Source: CAVPDG01 sp963702535
GTDB lineage: Bacteria; Chloroflexota; Anaerolineae; Anaerolineales; UBA4823
Direction of reading: 5' to 3'
NCBI GenBank assembly: GCA_963702535.1
Contig: CAVPDG010000024.1
Coordinates: 62,001-126,000, forward strand
DNA length: 64,000 nt
Below the pieces are notes generated by a model. The model ran no database searches and was not told the DNA's origin. It saw only the letters and a list, made by a program, of their open reading frames with translations. Below are positions 7,214 through 16,055 of the stretch, one piece after another. The position numbers were made by a program, and so were the translations under genes. Position 1 is the first letter of the stretch, and each line of letters opens with the position of its first letter.

Positions 7214-8191
7214 TTACGCATGCCCCCGTACGGCGTGCGGCTGGTATGCCTCTTCCAGGAATTGGATCTCATCCGGCGTGAGCTGGACGGAGATGGATGC
7301 CACGGCGTCATCCAGGTGGTGGGGTTTGGTGGCGCCGATGATGGGGGCGGTGACGACCGGCTTGGCGAGCATCCAGGCGAGCGCCACCTGCGCCATGGGG
7401 ATGCCGCGCTGCTCAGCCACCTCGCTGACGCGCTGGACGATCGCATAATCGACGCCGGCGTAGAGGCTTTTACCATAGGCATCGGTCTGGGCGCGCGGCG
7501 TCTCATCCTGCTCCGGGGATGGCTTGCGGGTCAGCCTGCCCTTGGCGACCGGCGACCAGGGGATGACGGCGATCTTCTGATCCTGGCACAGGGGCAGCAT
7601 CTCGCGCTCTTCCTCCCGATAGAGCAGGTTGTAATGGGGCTGCATGGAAACAAAGCGCGCCCAGCCGTGCAGGTCTGAGGTAAAGAGCGCTTTGGCAAAC
7701 TGCCAGGCGTACATCGAAGATGCGCCGATGTAACGCGCCTTGCCGGCGCGGACGACATCGTTCAACGCTTCTAGCGTTTCCTCGATAGGGGTGTCGTAAT
7801 CCCAACGGTGGGTCTGGTACAGGTCGACGTAATCGGTGCCCAGGCGCTTGAGGCTGTTGTCGATCGAGGTGAGGATATGCTTGCGAGAGAGGCCGCGATT
7901 GTTGGGGTCTGGGCTCATATCCATAAACACCTTGGAGGCGATGACGACCTCGTCACGGCGGGCAAAATCCCGCAGCGCCCTGCCGAGGATCTCCTCGCTC
8001 GCCCCATAGGAATAGATATCGGCGGTATCGAAGAAGTTGATGCCCAGCTCCAAAGCGCGCTGGATGAAGGGGCGGCTTTGCTCTTCCTCGAGAGCCCAGG
8101 GCCAGCGATCGGTGGGTCGCCCGTAGCTCATGCAGCCCAGGCAAATACGTGAGACCTTCATGCCGGTGGATCCAAAGCGAAAATATTCCAT
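7214..8191 (-). CDS. Aldo/keto reductase
   Basis: A 325-residue cytoplasmic NADPH-dependent oxidoreductase of the AKR fold. The catalytic tetrad is visible: D55 and Y60 in FFDTADIYSYG, K87 in VVIASKV, H128 in DLYQTHRWD. Other family marks are RICLGCMSYG near the N-terminus and the C-terminal cofactor segment around PIIGATKPHHLDDAV. It resembles the YhdN/YghZ-like general reductases acting on aldehydes and ketones; the substrate cannot be told. ATG at 8191 behind AGGAG. Length normal, frame intact. It converges with the ArsM gene and stands alone. Confidence 0.9.
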   Translation of the reverse strand: MEYFRFGSTGMKVSRICLGCMSYGRPTDRWPWALEEEQSRPFIQRALELGINFFDTADIYSYGASEEILGRALRDFARRDEVVIASKVFMDMSPDPNNRGLSRKHILTSIDNSLKRLGTDYVDLYQTHRWDYDTPIEETLEALNDVVRAGKARYIGASSMYAWQFAKALFTSDLHGWARFVSMQPHYNLLYREEEREMLPLCQDQKIAVIPWSPVAKGRLTRKPSPEQDETPRAQTDAYGKSLYAGVDYAIVQRVSEVAEQRGIPMAQVALAWMLAKPVVTAPIIGATKPHHLDDAVASISVQLTPDEIQFLEEAYQPHAVRGHA

Positions 8192-8496
8192 GGTTTGCTC
8201 CTAAGTTGAATGAAATTCGTTTTGCGTGCAAAGCTTGGTGGCACCGCTCCAGGATTCGCTGACTTTGATCTTAAGCATAGATCAATACTATCACAAACGG
8301 GTGAGGTCGGTGCAGTCTGGGGTTGAGGTTCGGTGGGAATCGCCGTGGAAGTAACCCCAAGTCTGGAATTCAGCACAGTAAATCCCAATGAGCCGAGGTT
8401 GATTGGTATATGCAATTAGCTTAAAAAAGCCTCATATATTTTGCTTTTGACTCAGGATATACTTACCCTTAAGATCACGAATAGTGAAGTCGAGGC
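8192..8496. other. Divergent intergenic region, no gene seen
   Basis: About 300 bases between the start of the aldo/keto reductase (-) and the start of the esterase (+). It must hold promoters for both. No strong palindrome, RNA gene or credible small gene was recognised. Confidence 0.5.
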
Positions 8497-9417
8497 ATGA
8501 ATAAAGGTATTTTCCGGATTGTTCTCGTTATAGTCGTCGTCCTGGTGCTGGTTTCAGCGGTGCCGGCTTCTGCCTATTATGTTGCCAACAAGACCAACGG
8601 GGAAATCGAATCGGCGGGGGAGAGGCGCAAGTACCTGCTGTACGTACCCGATAGCTACGACCCGAGCAAGCCAGCGCCGCTGATCATCAGCATGCATGGC
8701 TTTGCCGGGTGGCCCGCCCACCAGATGGATGTGAGCCGGTGGAACGCGCTGGCAGACGAATATGGGTTTATCGTCGTTTACCCGGCAGGACGCGGGCTGC
8801 CCATGTACTGGCGAACTGGCAGCATCTCCGGCGACGAAAAAGAAGTCGATAAGGATGTCGCCTTTATCTCGGATTTGATCGATAAGCTGGAGAGGGAGTA
8901 TAACATCGATGCATCCCGCATCTACGCCAACGGCTTCTCGAACGGCGGCGGGATGTCGTTTGTGCTCGCCTGCAAGCTGGCTGACCGGATTGCGGCGATC
9001 GGGATCGTCTCGGGGACCTACCTGTTCCCCTGGGACGAGTGCAACCCGGCGCGCCCGGTGCCGGCGATCGTGTTCCACGGAACTGCAGACCCCGTCATCC
9101 CGTACACCGGCGGGCTGCCCACGGAGCTCGATATCGTTCATCCATCCATCCCGGAATGGGTAGGTGAATTAGCCCGGCGAAACGGATGCAGCGAGCTTCC
9201 AATGGAGCTGCTGACCATCCAGGAAGTACAGGCGCTCCAGTATAGCGATTGCCGGGGTAATGCGCAGGTGATGCTTTATTCCATCATCGATGGGGGACAT
9301 TCCTGGCCAGGGGTCGATGCGATGCTCGAGCAGCTGGCGGGGCATACGACGCTGGCGATCGATGCCACGCGTGTGATGTGGGAATTCTTCCAGGCGCATC
9401 CGCAGCCGGGCAATTAA
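8497..9417 (+). CDS. Secreted PHB-depolymerase/feruloyl-esterase family hydrolase
   Basis: A 306-residue alpha/beta hydrolase of the LpqC/PHB-depolymerase esterase group. Residues 1-26 form a signal peptide (hydrophobic core, then VPASA). The mature part has YLLYVPDSYDP, the oxyanion region SMHGFAG, the nucleophile S148 in NGFSNGGGM, D198 in FHGTADPVIPYTGG, and H268 in DGGHSWPG. Such enzymes cleave short polyesters or phenolic sugar esters outside the cell; the true substrate is not predictable. Frame intact; a monocistronic gene followed by a strong terminator. Confidence 0.88.
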   Translation: MNKGIFRIVLVIVVVLVLVSAVPASAYYVANKTNGEIESAGERRKYLLYVPDSYDPSKPAPLIISMHGFAGWPAHQMDVSRWNALADEYGFIVVYPAGRGLPMYWRTGSISGDEKEVDKDVAFISDLIDKLEREYNIDASRIYANGFSNGGGMSFVLACKLADRIAAIGIVSGTYLFPWDECNPARPVPAIVFHGTADPVIPYTGGLPTELDIVHPSIPEWVGELARRNGCSELPMELLTIQEVQALQYSDCRGNAQVMLYSIIDGGHSWPGVDAMLEQLAGHTTLAIDATRVMWEFFQAHPQPGN

Positions 9418-9443
9418 TCTGACGCTTGCCGGACAAATAATGA

Positions 9444-9479
9444 CGTGTAGAGCGGGATAGTCCCTGCTCTACACGTTTT
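9444..9479. terminator. Bidirectional terminator between esterase and helicase
   Basis: CGTGTAGAGC-GGGA (from 9444) pairs with TCCC-T-GCTCTACACG (to 9475), followed by TTTTGG. It lies between convergent genes. Confidence 0.75.
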
Positions 9480-9495
9480 GGTTGGGGTTTCTACT

Positions 9496-11159
9496 TTAGC
9501 GAGACGTTTTTTCCGTAGCGGCGAGCTCGACGGCGACAGGCTGCTTATGGATGCGGTATTTACCGCTGCGCGCGAGCACCTGCGCCAGGTACTCGCCGGG
9601 CACGTCCACCAGGGTCTGCTGGTCGAGAATGTGGATCTTGCCGATGACGCTGCCGGGGATATCGGCATGGAAGGCGATGGTGGATACCACATCGGTGGGG
9701 CGGACGCCGTGGGAGCGCCCCTTGCTGAGCGCAAGCCTGACCATGCCGGCTTCGTGCGAAGTGCGCTCCCCCGAGGCTGCGCGGCGGTCGAAGCGAGGCG
9801 GGCTGATGCGCTCCACCCGGATGGGGCGCTTCTCCTGCACCTCGCTCACAGGAGTGATGGGGCGACGGCGCTCGCCGGCGCGGGCCAGGCGCAAGGCGGC
9901 AGCGGCGATCTCATTAGAGTCAAAGCCTTCGTCGACCAGCTTAGCCACCAGCTCGCGTTCCTTGTTATAGCGGGCGCGCTGCAACCAGACGCGCATGCTC
10001 GTGAGCAGTTGCTCGTCGCGGTGATCTTGAATTTCCTGCTCCGTAGGCAACTGGCAGCGGGTGAGCTTCTTCTTGGTGAGCGCCTCGATCCGGCGCAGGC
10101 GCCACTGCTCCTGCGGGGTGACCAGGGAGATGGCGATGCCTGTCTTGCCGGCGCGCCCGGTGCGACCGACCCGGTGGATGTAGATTTCTTCGTCGTCGGG
10201 CAGGTCGAAATTGAATACGTGGGAGATGTCATCCACATCCAGACCGCGGGCGGCGACATCAGTAGCCACCAGGACCTTGATGTGGCGCTGGCGGAAGCTG
10301 GACATGACCCGCTCGCGCGATTCCTGCGTCAGGTCGCCGTTCAAAACCTCGACGGGATAGCCGTAGGCAGCCAGCTCGCCTGCCAGCTCCGCTGACCCGA
10401 TACGGGTGCGCACGAAGATGAGGGCGCTGAGCGATTTCCTCGACCTCGAAAAGACGGGTGAGTGCGGCGACCTTATCGGCGGAGTTGACCAGGTAATAGC
10501 GCTGCTCGATGGCTTCGACGGTGAGCTGCTCGCGCTGGATGGTCACGGCGTAGGGGTTGTGCAGGTAGCGCTCCGCCAGGCGGCGGATGGGCTGGGGCAG
10601 GGTAGCTGAGAAGAGGGCGGTCTGGCGCGTGTCGGGGGTTTCTGCCAGGATGGCTTCGATATCTTCGATGAAGCCCATGCTGAGCATCTCGTCGGCTTCG
10701 TCGAGGATGACGGTTTGTACAGCGCTGAGGTCCAGGGCGTGTTGCTGGATGAGGTCGAGCAGGCGACCGGGCGTGCCGACGACGATGTCGACGCCGCGCT
10801 TGAGGCGCCCGATCTGGCGGCTGTAGGGCTGCCCGCCATACACCGCCAGGACGACCGGCTGTAAGCCGGTAGCGTAGGATTCTAGGGCGCCGGCCACTTG
10901 CAGGGCGAGCTCGCGCGTGGGCACGAGGACCAGGCTCTGGACCATGCCCAGACCGCCGACGAGGTTGTTGAGGATGGGCAAACCGAAAGCCGCGGTTTTG
11001 CCGGTGCCGGTCTGCGCCTGCCCGATGACATCCTGTCCTGCGAGCAGGGCGGGAATGACTGCCAGATTGAATGGGGGTCGGCTCGCTGATAGCCGAGATT
11101 GGTGATATCGCCTGCACCAGGGTGGGGTGCAGGTTGAAGCGGTTAAATCCGTTCGCCAT
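9496..11159 (-). CDS. DEAD-box RNA helicase with DbpA-type C-terminal domain, two frame breaks
   Basis: An ATP-dependent RNA helicase of about 550 residues. The reading runs from MANGFNRFNLHPTLV and the Q motif EPTPIQ; a frame change near 11070 then gives the Walker A region QAQTGTGKTAAFGLP. Next come PTRELALQV, GTPGRLLDL, DEADEML and SATLP. A second change near 10425 leads to LNGDLTQESRERV, VLVATDVAARGLDV and HRVGRTGRAGK. The C-terminal 80 residues (VRLALSKGRSHGVRP onward) are the RNA-binding domain of DbpA/CsdA-like helicases, which act in ribosome assembly and cold adaptation. ATG at 11159 has GGAG 8 bases upstream. All motifs survive across frames, so a read error is likelier than decay. 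Confidence 0.9.
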
Positions 11160-11609
11160 CAAAATACTCCTATCGATTGAGGGGTGTTTTGATGACTCTG
11201 CGGTAATAACCCGCCCCTGCTGCCGGCGCTATTGGGCTTTTCCTCGCGGATCAGCCGACGCCAGGCAACAATAATGCCCGACCAAAGCGCGCCGGGCACT
11301 GTTCTGGAATCTTCAAAACAATTTCCCTGTAGCTTGCGGTCCAGTACCGGACCGGGGGAGAAGTATATCATAGATTGAGGCGTTGGGAGCTATTGAAATG
11401 AAGGTTGCATGAGAGTAATCAGAGGGGACGGAAATGTCTCACTCGCCAAAACCGAAAACAACCTTTTAGTGCACCTTGTAAAGGAAACTTGTTGCTTTAC
11501 CCTTCAAGATTGAGTATACTAATCAGAATTGCCAGTTGAAGTGATATGAGTGAGAAAATGGGCCCGGACATCCGGTTATGTGGATTTCTGGTTATTTTGG
11601 GAGGGCGCG
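11160..11609. other. Divergent intergenic region, no gene supported
   Basis: About 450 bases upstream of the helicase (-) and the membrane protein (+). It contains a long AT-rich leader in front of the helicase. A 70-codon minus-strand frame (11159-11371) has no recognisable protein features and no good ribosome-binding site. Long 5' leaders are common for cold-inducible DEAD-box helicases, but no conserved element is recognised. Confidence 0.4.
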
Positions 11610-12078
11610 ATGGCTGACGAGAGAGACGAGAAGTTCGACGAGAAAGATCTGGAGAAGCGGGAAGAGAAATCACGCGAAGAAGAAAAATGTGGAGGAGAAG
11701 TATCGCAGGGACCCCATCTCTGCGATCATCTGGGCGATCCTGCTGATCTACGCCGGCTTGATCTTGCTGGCAGATAATCTCGGCTATCTCGAACCCTGGC
11801 TGGCGAACCTGGCGGCGGCGACCAATCTCGCCTTCCTGGCGGACCTGCAGGTGTGGTCGGTGATCCTGCTGGGGGCGGGGATCATCCTGCTGATCGAGGT
11901 GCTCATCCGCCTGTTGATCCCCGAGTATCGGCGCGGCGTGGGCGGCACAATCGTCTTCGCCTTTATCTTGATCGGAGTTTCCCTGGGCAACCAGATCGGC
12001 TGGACGCTGGTGCTGCCGCTGATCCTGATCGGGGCAGGATTGGCGATCCTGGTGCGCGGCTTGTTCGGCAAACGCTGA
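11610..12078 (+). CDS. LiaF/DUF5668-like membrane protein, frame break in an A run
   Basis: The ATG at 11610 behind GGGAGG starts a highly charged N-terminus (MADERDEKFDEKDLEKREEK). The A5 run near 11685 changes frame to KKKNVEEKYRRDPISAIIWA. Four transmembrane helices follow, in pairs, as in the LiaI-LiaF transmembrane domain: WAILLIYAGLILLADNLGYL, WSVILLGAGIILLIEVLI, GGTIVFAFILIGVSLGNQIG and LVLPLILIGAGLAILVRG. About 155 residues. LiaF-type proteins are linked to envelope stress sensing. The shift is in a homopolymer, suggesting a read error. It stops two bases from the convergent GH3-like gene. Confidence 0.75.
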
Positions 12079-12080
12079 AG

Positions 12081-13227
12081 CTAGAGCTGTCCCAGGTTGA
12101 GCGTCACGAGCTCGTCCCAGGCGTAACGGATGGGGGTGCTCCAGCTCTTCCCTGCCGATGCAGCGGAAGTAAGGGGGCGTGAACGCCAGGAGCAAGTCGC
12201 CGATGCGGTAGCGGGGCAGGATGGGGGTCGAGACGACCAGCCCGCCCATCTCGCCGGGGCGCATCTCGTGAAGCAACTTAATCCCTGAGCGGGTGACCAC
12301 TTCGAAGAAGAACATATCGTAGTTCGGCGACCAGGCGCGCTTCTCATCTAACTGCTGGCCGAACATGCCTTCGGTGGCGCCATAGATCTCGCGGATGGCA
12401 ACGCGACCGAACAGTGCTTTCAGCGATGGGCTGTAGCGGGTGTTGATGCCGGGCACACTGCCTAGAGTCATCATCTGCGTCTTCCACAGGTCTTTGGGAT
12501 AGGCTTTATGCACCCGTTTGAGATAGCGGGCAAAGCGCAGGGCGGTGGGGCAGACGCCGCCGACCAGGGTGACATTTTCATTTTTGCATTTCTGGTACGC
12601 CAGCTCGAAGCGCCTGTCCCAATCCTGGATGGATTTTCCGCCACCCAGGACGTCGATCTCATCCTGGCTGGGGACGGAGCGGATGGGAGTGAAGGCGGAG
12701 ACGTATTTGGTGTAAATGCCGGAGCTGTAGCCGTACTCCAGGTCGCGCTCGCCAACTTTGACCGTGCCCACCACCGAAGGGAAGTTGAGGTTCAGGTTGA
12801 CGCCTGAGAAAAGGTCGAAGCGGCGCGTGCTGAGCACGTAGTTCATCATGGCGCGACCGGCGCTGATGCGCATCTGGAGGTCGGTGGGGGTCATGGGGAT
12901 GAACTTCGATTCGCCACGCGTCGTGCCACGCGTGATCGCCCAGCCAACCGGCTCTTCCCACAGCAAAGTTTGGATATCGCCTGCCATCAGCCGGTCGATG
13001 AGGGGCTTGTAATCGGCGTAACTGGCAATGGGAAAGCTGCGGCGGTAGTCCTGGAGCGTGTCGATATTGCCAGCACCGTGGGACTTGCCGTAATCTGTGC
13101 GGGCGTACTCCTGCAAGAGGCGATGCAAAACCTGCTCCTGCGTTCCGGCTGGATCTGCCAGGGATGCATGCCAGGGCTGGAGCAGGCTTGTCAGGAGCTG
13201 TTCGGCAGTTTGCGGGTCGAGATTCAT
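12081..13227 (-). CDS. Short GH3-like acyl-adenylating enzyme, one late frame break
   Basis: Resembles the GH3 auxin-responsive promoter family, ATP-dependent acyl-amide synthetases of the adenylating superfamily. Visible marks are WAITRGTTRGESKFIPMT (phosphate-loop-like serine/threonine segment), the REIYGATEGMFGQQ motif of adenylating enzymes, and DMFFFEVV. The frame holds to about 12155, then an adjacent frame gives STPIRYAWDELVTLNLGQL and stops at 12081. At about 382 residues it is much shorter than usual GH3 proteins (roughly 500-600) and lacks the C-terminal small domain that closes over the active site. It may be a naturally truncated form or a remnant. Confidence 0.75.
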
Positions 13228-13245
13228 GCCTGGGTGGCGAGCTAG

Positions 13246-14017
13246 TCAGGGCGTGGTTGGGCTGAGGCGGTCCTGCAGGGCTTCGGCGAGCTTCTTCTCG
13301 TCGAAATCGATGATAATCTTGCCGTCGATATCGAAGGTGGGCGTAATACGCTTCCCGCCGGTCCAGGCTTTAACCTGTGCGGCAGCCCCGGGGACTGCGT
13401 CGATATCAACTTCGACAAAATCCAGGTTGCGAGCGCTGAACCAGACGCGCGCCCGGCGGCAATCGGGGCACCATTTGGTGCAATACATGACAATCCCACC
13501 ATGTGGCAGGCTGGATTCGGTCGGGGACTGTGCCAGGCGAGGGGGCTGAGGTGGGCTGGGAGCTCAAGCGCTGCAGCTCCTGGCGCAACACCTCGTTGCT
13601 GGGCTGGTTGTCGAAATCGTGGACATCGATGTAGCGGATGATGCCATCCTTATCGATGATGAAGATGGCGCGCTCGGAGTATCCTTCAGCCCTTAAATAC
13701 GTCATAGTCTTTGAGGTAGCGCCGTGCGGCCAGAAATCGCTCAATAATGGGAAGTGGATGCCTCCCAGGCTTTCTGCCCAGGCTTTAAGGCAGGGAATGT
13801 GATCGACGCTGATACCCAGGACCTGGGTGTTCAATCCCGCAAATGAGAGCTGGTCGGCCTCATAAGACGGGATCTGGCTCGTTCATATCGGCGTCCAAGC
13901 CTGTGGAAAAAACACGAGCACGACGTTCTTGCCGCGATAATCTTTGAGGGATATATCCATACCAAGATGGCTGGGAAGGATGAAATCAGGGGCTTTTTGA
14001 CCGATCGTAAGCTTCAT
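13246..14017 (-). CDS. Peroxiredoxin-glutaredoxin fusion with an in-frame UGA at the peroxidatic cysteine (candidate selenoprotein)
   Basis: Reading starts at ATG 14017 behind GGGAGG: MKLTIGQKAPDFILP, then LKDYRGKNVVLVFFPQAWTPI, a TGA at 13885-13883, and in the same frame TSQIPSYEADQLSFAGL and VLGISVDHIPCLKAWAESLGG. In AhpC/TSA peroxiredoxins the catalytic cysteine sits exactly at that TGA (TPxC). Because the frame is kept on both sides, selenocysteine insertion is the natural reading; a C-to-A substitution in TGC is the alternative. After about residue 155 a single frame break in a Pro-rich linker (about 13545-13565) joins a glutaredoxin-like domain, PHGGIVMYCTKWCPDC, with the CPDC redox pair and TPTFDIDGK; it ends at 13246. 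The second domain probably reduces the first. Hydroperoxide detoxification is the expected role. Without recoding, translation would end after 44 residues. Confidence 0.8.
13834..13873 (-). promoter_or_regulatory. SECIS-like hairpin downstream of the UGA codon
   Basis: On the mRNA, AUCCCG (13873-13868) pairs with CGGGAU (13839-13834). Inside it AUGAG (13863-13859) pairs with CUCAU (13847-13843) around an 11-base loop starting with G. The loop begins 24 bases after the UGA. Bacterial SECIS elements lie immediately 3' of the Sec codon with a small apical loop carrying an early G, so position and form fit. Confidence 0.55.
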
Positions 14018-14146
14018 GGATGCTGACCTCCCGGCAAGGTGCTTTCGCAGATGCCTATCATCAAATTGTAGACGTCCCAGGATTGTTGACGTCCTAAGTA
14101 TTTTACATTATTGAGTAAAGTTTCACAACCGCAGAAGGGAAAACCC

Positions 14147-15677
14147 TCAAGGTCGAATTTCCACAACCACGCCGTCCTCCGCCCATTTATAGAGGTCCCT
14201 GGCGGCTTTCAGATCGAGGATGATGCAGCCATAGGATGCGGGGCGGCCTAAGGATGTTCGCCCACAGGCGCACGCCGTTCGAGAGGGTAGGTAAGCCGTG
14301 GATGCCGTTGTAGAAGCCGGGCCAGGCTTCGTAGATCGCCAGGAAATCTGGCATGGTCAGGTCCCACACGGAGGCGTAGGCTTTGCGCTGGTGGTTGAGC
14401 ACCTGGAAGACGCCGGGCTGGGTGGGGGAGCGATCGATGCCGGTGCTGATGGGATGCTTCGCCACCTGCTTGCCATCCTGGTACATCATCAAGCGCTGCT
14501 GGCGGATGCTGATGACGATGCGCTTGCCCTCCACCACCGGCAGGGGCAGGAGCAGGTCTTTGGAGGGGATGGTCAGCGCCTGCCCAACCGGCAGCTTGTC
14601 CGCATCCAGCCCAGGGTTCGCCTGCAAGATCATCCAGTAGGGGATGCCCAAATTCCAGCCGATCTTGAGCAGCGTATCCCCCGACCTGACGGTGTACTGG
14701 GTGGGGTGATGGCGGATGGGGATGGTGAAAGGCTGCCCGGCTTGAGCTGCCTGGGCGATCGGCAGCGAGACCTGCGCTTCATCGATGTAGCGCTCGGGTC
14801 CGATCTGGCTATTGAGTGCAGCCAGGTACTCCGAAACGCGCTGGTGAGAGATGCCGATCTCATTTCCAGTGCTGGTGGGACGCAGGGCGAGCCAGGCAGC
14901 GAGAGTCTCACGCGGTATAGACCAATCGAGATGCTCGTCGGTGACGGGATCATAGGCGTGCAAGGTAAGCGGTCTCTCTAAAAGCGCCTGCGCCTGTTGT
15001 TGGGCAAGCGTATAGTCGATCAACTCCGGCGCCAGGGGGCGCAAGGGGACGCGCAGCGCGCCGCTGAGCAAGACGCCGCCAGGGTCGCCTTGCAAAGTTT
15101 GCAGGGCAGCCTCCAGATCCAGCTCGTAGCCGATCTTGCCCGGGACAACCTGCACCTGACCCGCAAGGAGCTCCAGCGTGGGGTTCACGGCGGGCAGGCG
15201 GGCTTGCTGGTCCAGCAGCTCCAGCGTTTTGCGGGCTTGCTGTGGATCGGAAAGCAGCCGCGGTTGGACCTGCCAGCCGTTGCGCATGCCATAGACCATC
15301 TGCCCCAGGTTGCCGGGCAGGGTGTAGCCGCGCCCCACCTCGTAAGCCTGGCGGGCGGTCTGCAGGGCATCCAGGCTCAAGCCCAGCTCAGCCGGGGAGA
15401 GGCTCCAGGTATGCAGCCCATCCGCGACCTGGATGCGCTTTTCCATGTTCCAGCGGCGGTGCAGCTCGGAGGATGCCTCCTGGAGGGTCTTGCCTTGCAA
15501 GCTGAGCTCGCCAACAGAGACGCCGGGGTAGATGAGATGCGCCGCCTGGTAATAGCCGTACAGGCTGGCGAGCACGGCGGCAGGCAGGCAGGACAGCCCG
15601 CAGATCGCCGTGACGAGGATGGCGAGAATGAGGGGCGCCAGGTTGCTGAGAGATGATTGCTTTTGCCGCTGCGCCAT
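14147..15677 (-). CDS. L,D-transpeptidase (YkuD) with peptidoglycan-binding repeats and LysM, late frame break
   Basis: A periplasmic or exported wall enzyme. An N-terminal membrane anchor (LAPLILAILVTAICGLSCL) is followed by VanW/PG_binding_4-like repeats, beginning YPGVSVGELSLQGKTLQEA. A LysM domain comes next (YTVRSGDTLLKIGWNLGIPY to QALTIPS), then a YkuD domain from RIVISIRQQRLMMYQDGK with GIHGLP. The catalytic SYGC lies after a frame change near 14245, where PASYGCIILDLKAARDLYK continues to a stop at 14147. The enzyme forms 3-3 crosslinks in peptidoglycan. About 510 residues. The active-site cysteine would be lost if the break were real. ATG at 15677 chosen; a GTG at 15686 is also in frame. 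Confidence 0.9.
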
Positions 15678-15698
15678 ATAGGGCACATTATAAAACGT

Positions 15699-15727
15699 TT
15701 GCGGGGCGAGCCAAGCCCGCCCCGCAA
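15699..15727. terminator. GC-rich hairpin between the PspC gene and the transpeptidase gene
   Basis: TTGCGGGGCG (15699-15708) pairs with CGCCCCGCAA (15718-15727) around nine bases. On the minus strand it follows the PspC gene and is trailed by ACGTTTT, so it likely terminates that transcript. Confidence 0.65.
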
Positions 15728-15743
15728 GTTACTCGCGATTTTC

Positions 15744-15965
15744 TTACTGCGTAACAGGGACAGCCAGCGGCTTTTCAGGGGTGAAGATCCAAAGGATCAG
15801 GTAGATGGCGGGCACTGCCACCAGCCAGCCGAGCAACGTACCGGCGACAAATGCAACGCGTACCAGCGTGGGGTCAACATCCAGGTACTCACCCAGACCG
15901 GCGCACACGCCGCCCAAAATGCGCCCATCGCGCTCACGATAGAACTTCCTGGTTTCTGTAGACAT
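15744..15965 (-). CDS. PspC-domain membrane protein
   Basis: A 73-residue protein consisting of a single PspC domain: a short N-terminus (FYRERDGRILGGVCAGLGEYLDVDPTLVR, split by the conserved GGVCAGLGEY core) and one long hydrophobic stretch ending in LILWIFTPEKP. PspC-family proteins sense or respond to envelope stress. ATG at 15965 with GGAAAGGAGC upstream is preferred over an upstream GTG. It sits between a large membrane protein and an L,D-transpeptidase, consistent with an envelope role. Intact. Confidence 0.88.
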   Translation of the reverse strand: MSTETRKFYRERDGRILGGVCAGLGEYLDVDPTLVRVAFVAGTLLGWLVAVPAIYLILWIFTPEKPLAVPVTQ

Positions 15966-16055
15966 TGCAAAGCTCCTTTCCTGTATTCTATGCATGTCTA
16001 CGGGAAAGCACGGGTTTGGTTGCACAGCCCCCATCCGAATCATCACGGAAAGAGA

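Noticed and set aside
7145..7678. 177-codon plus-strand frame opposite the aldo/keto reductase
   Set aside because: Starts inside the palindrome and mirrors a complete AKR gene.
9478..10395. 305-codon plus-strand frame opposite the helicase
   Set aside because: The minus strand carries all DEAD-box motifs; the plus frame has no recognisable protein features.
11159..11371. 70-codon minus-strand frame upstream of the helicase
   Set aside because: No ribosome-binding site, no conserved pattern; better read as helicase leader.
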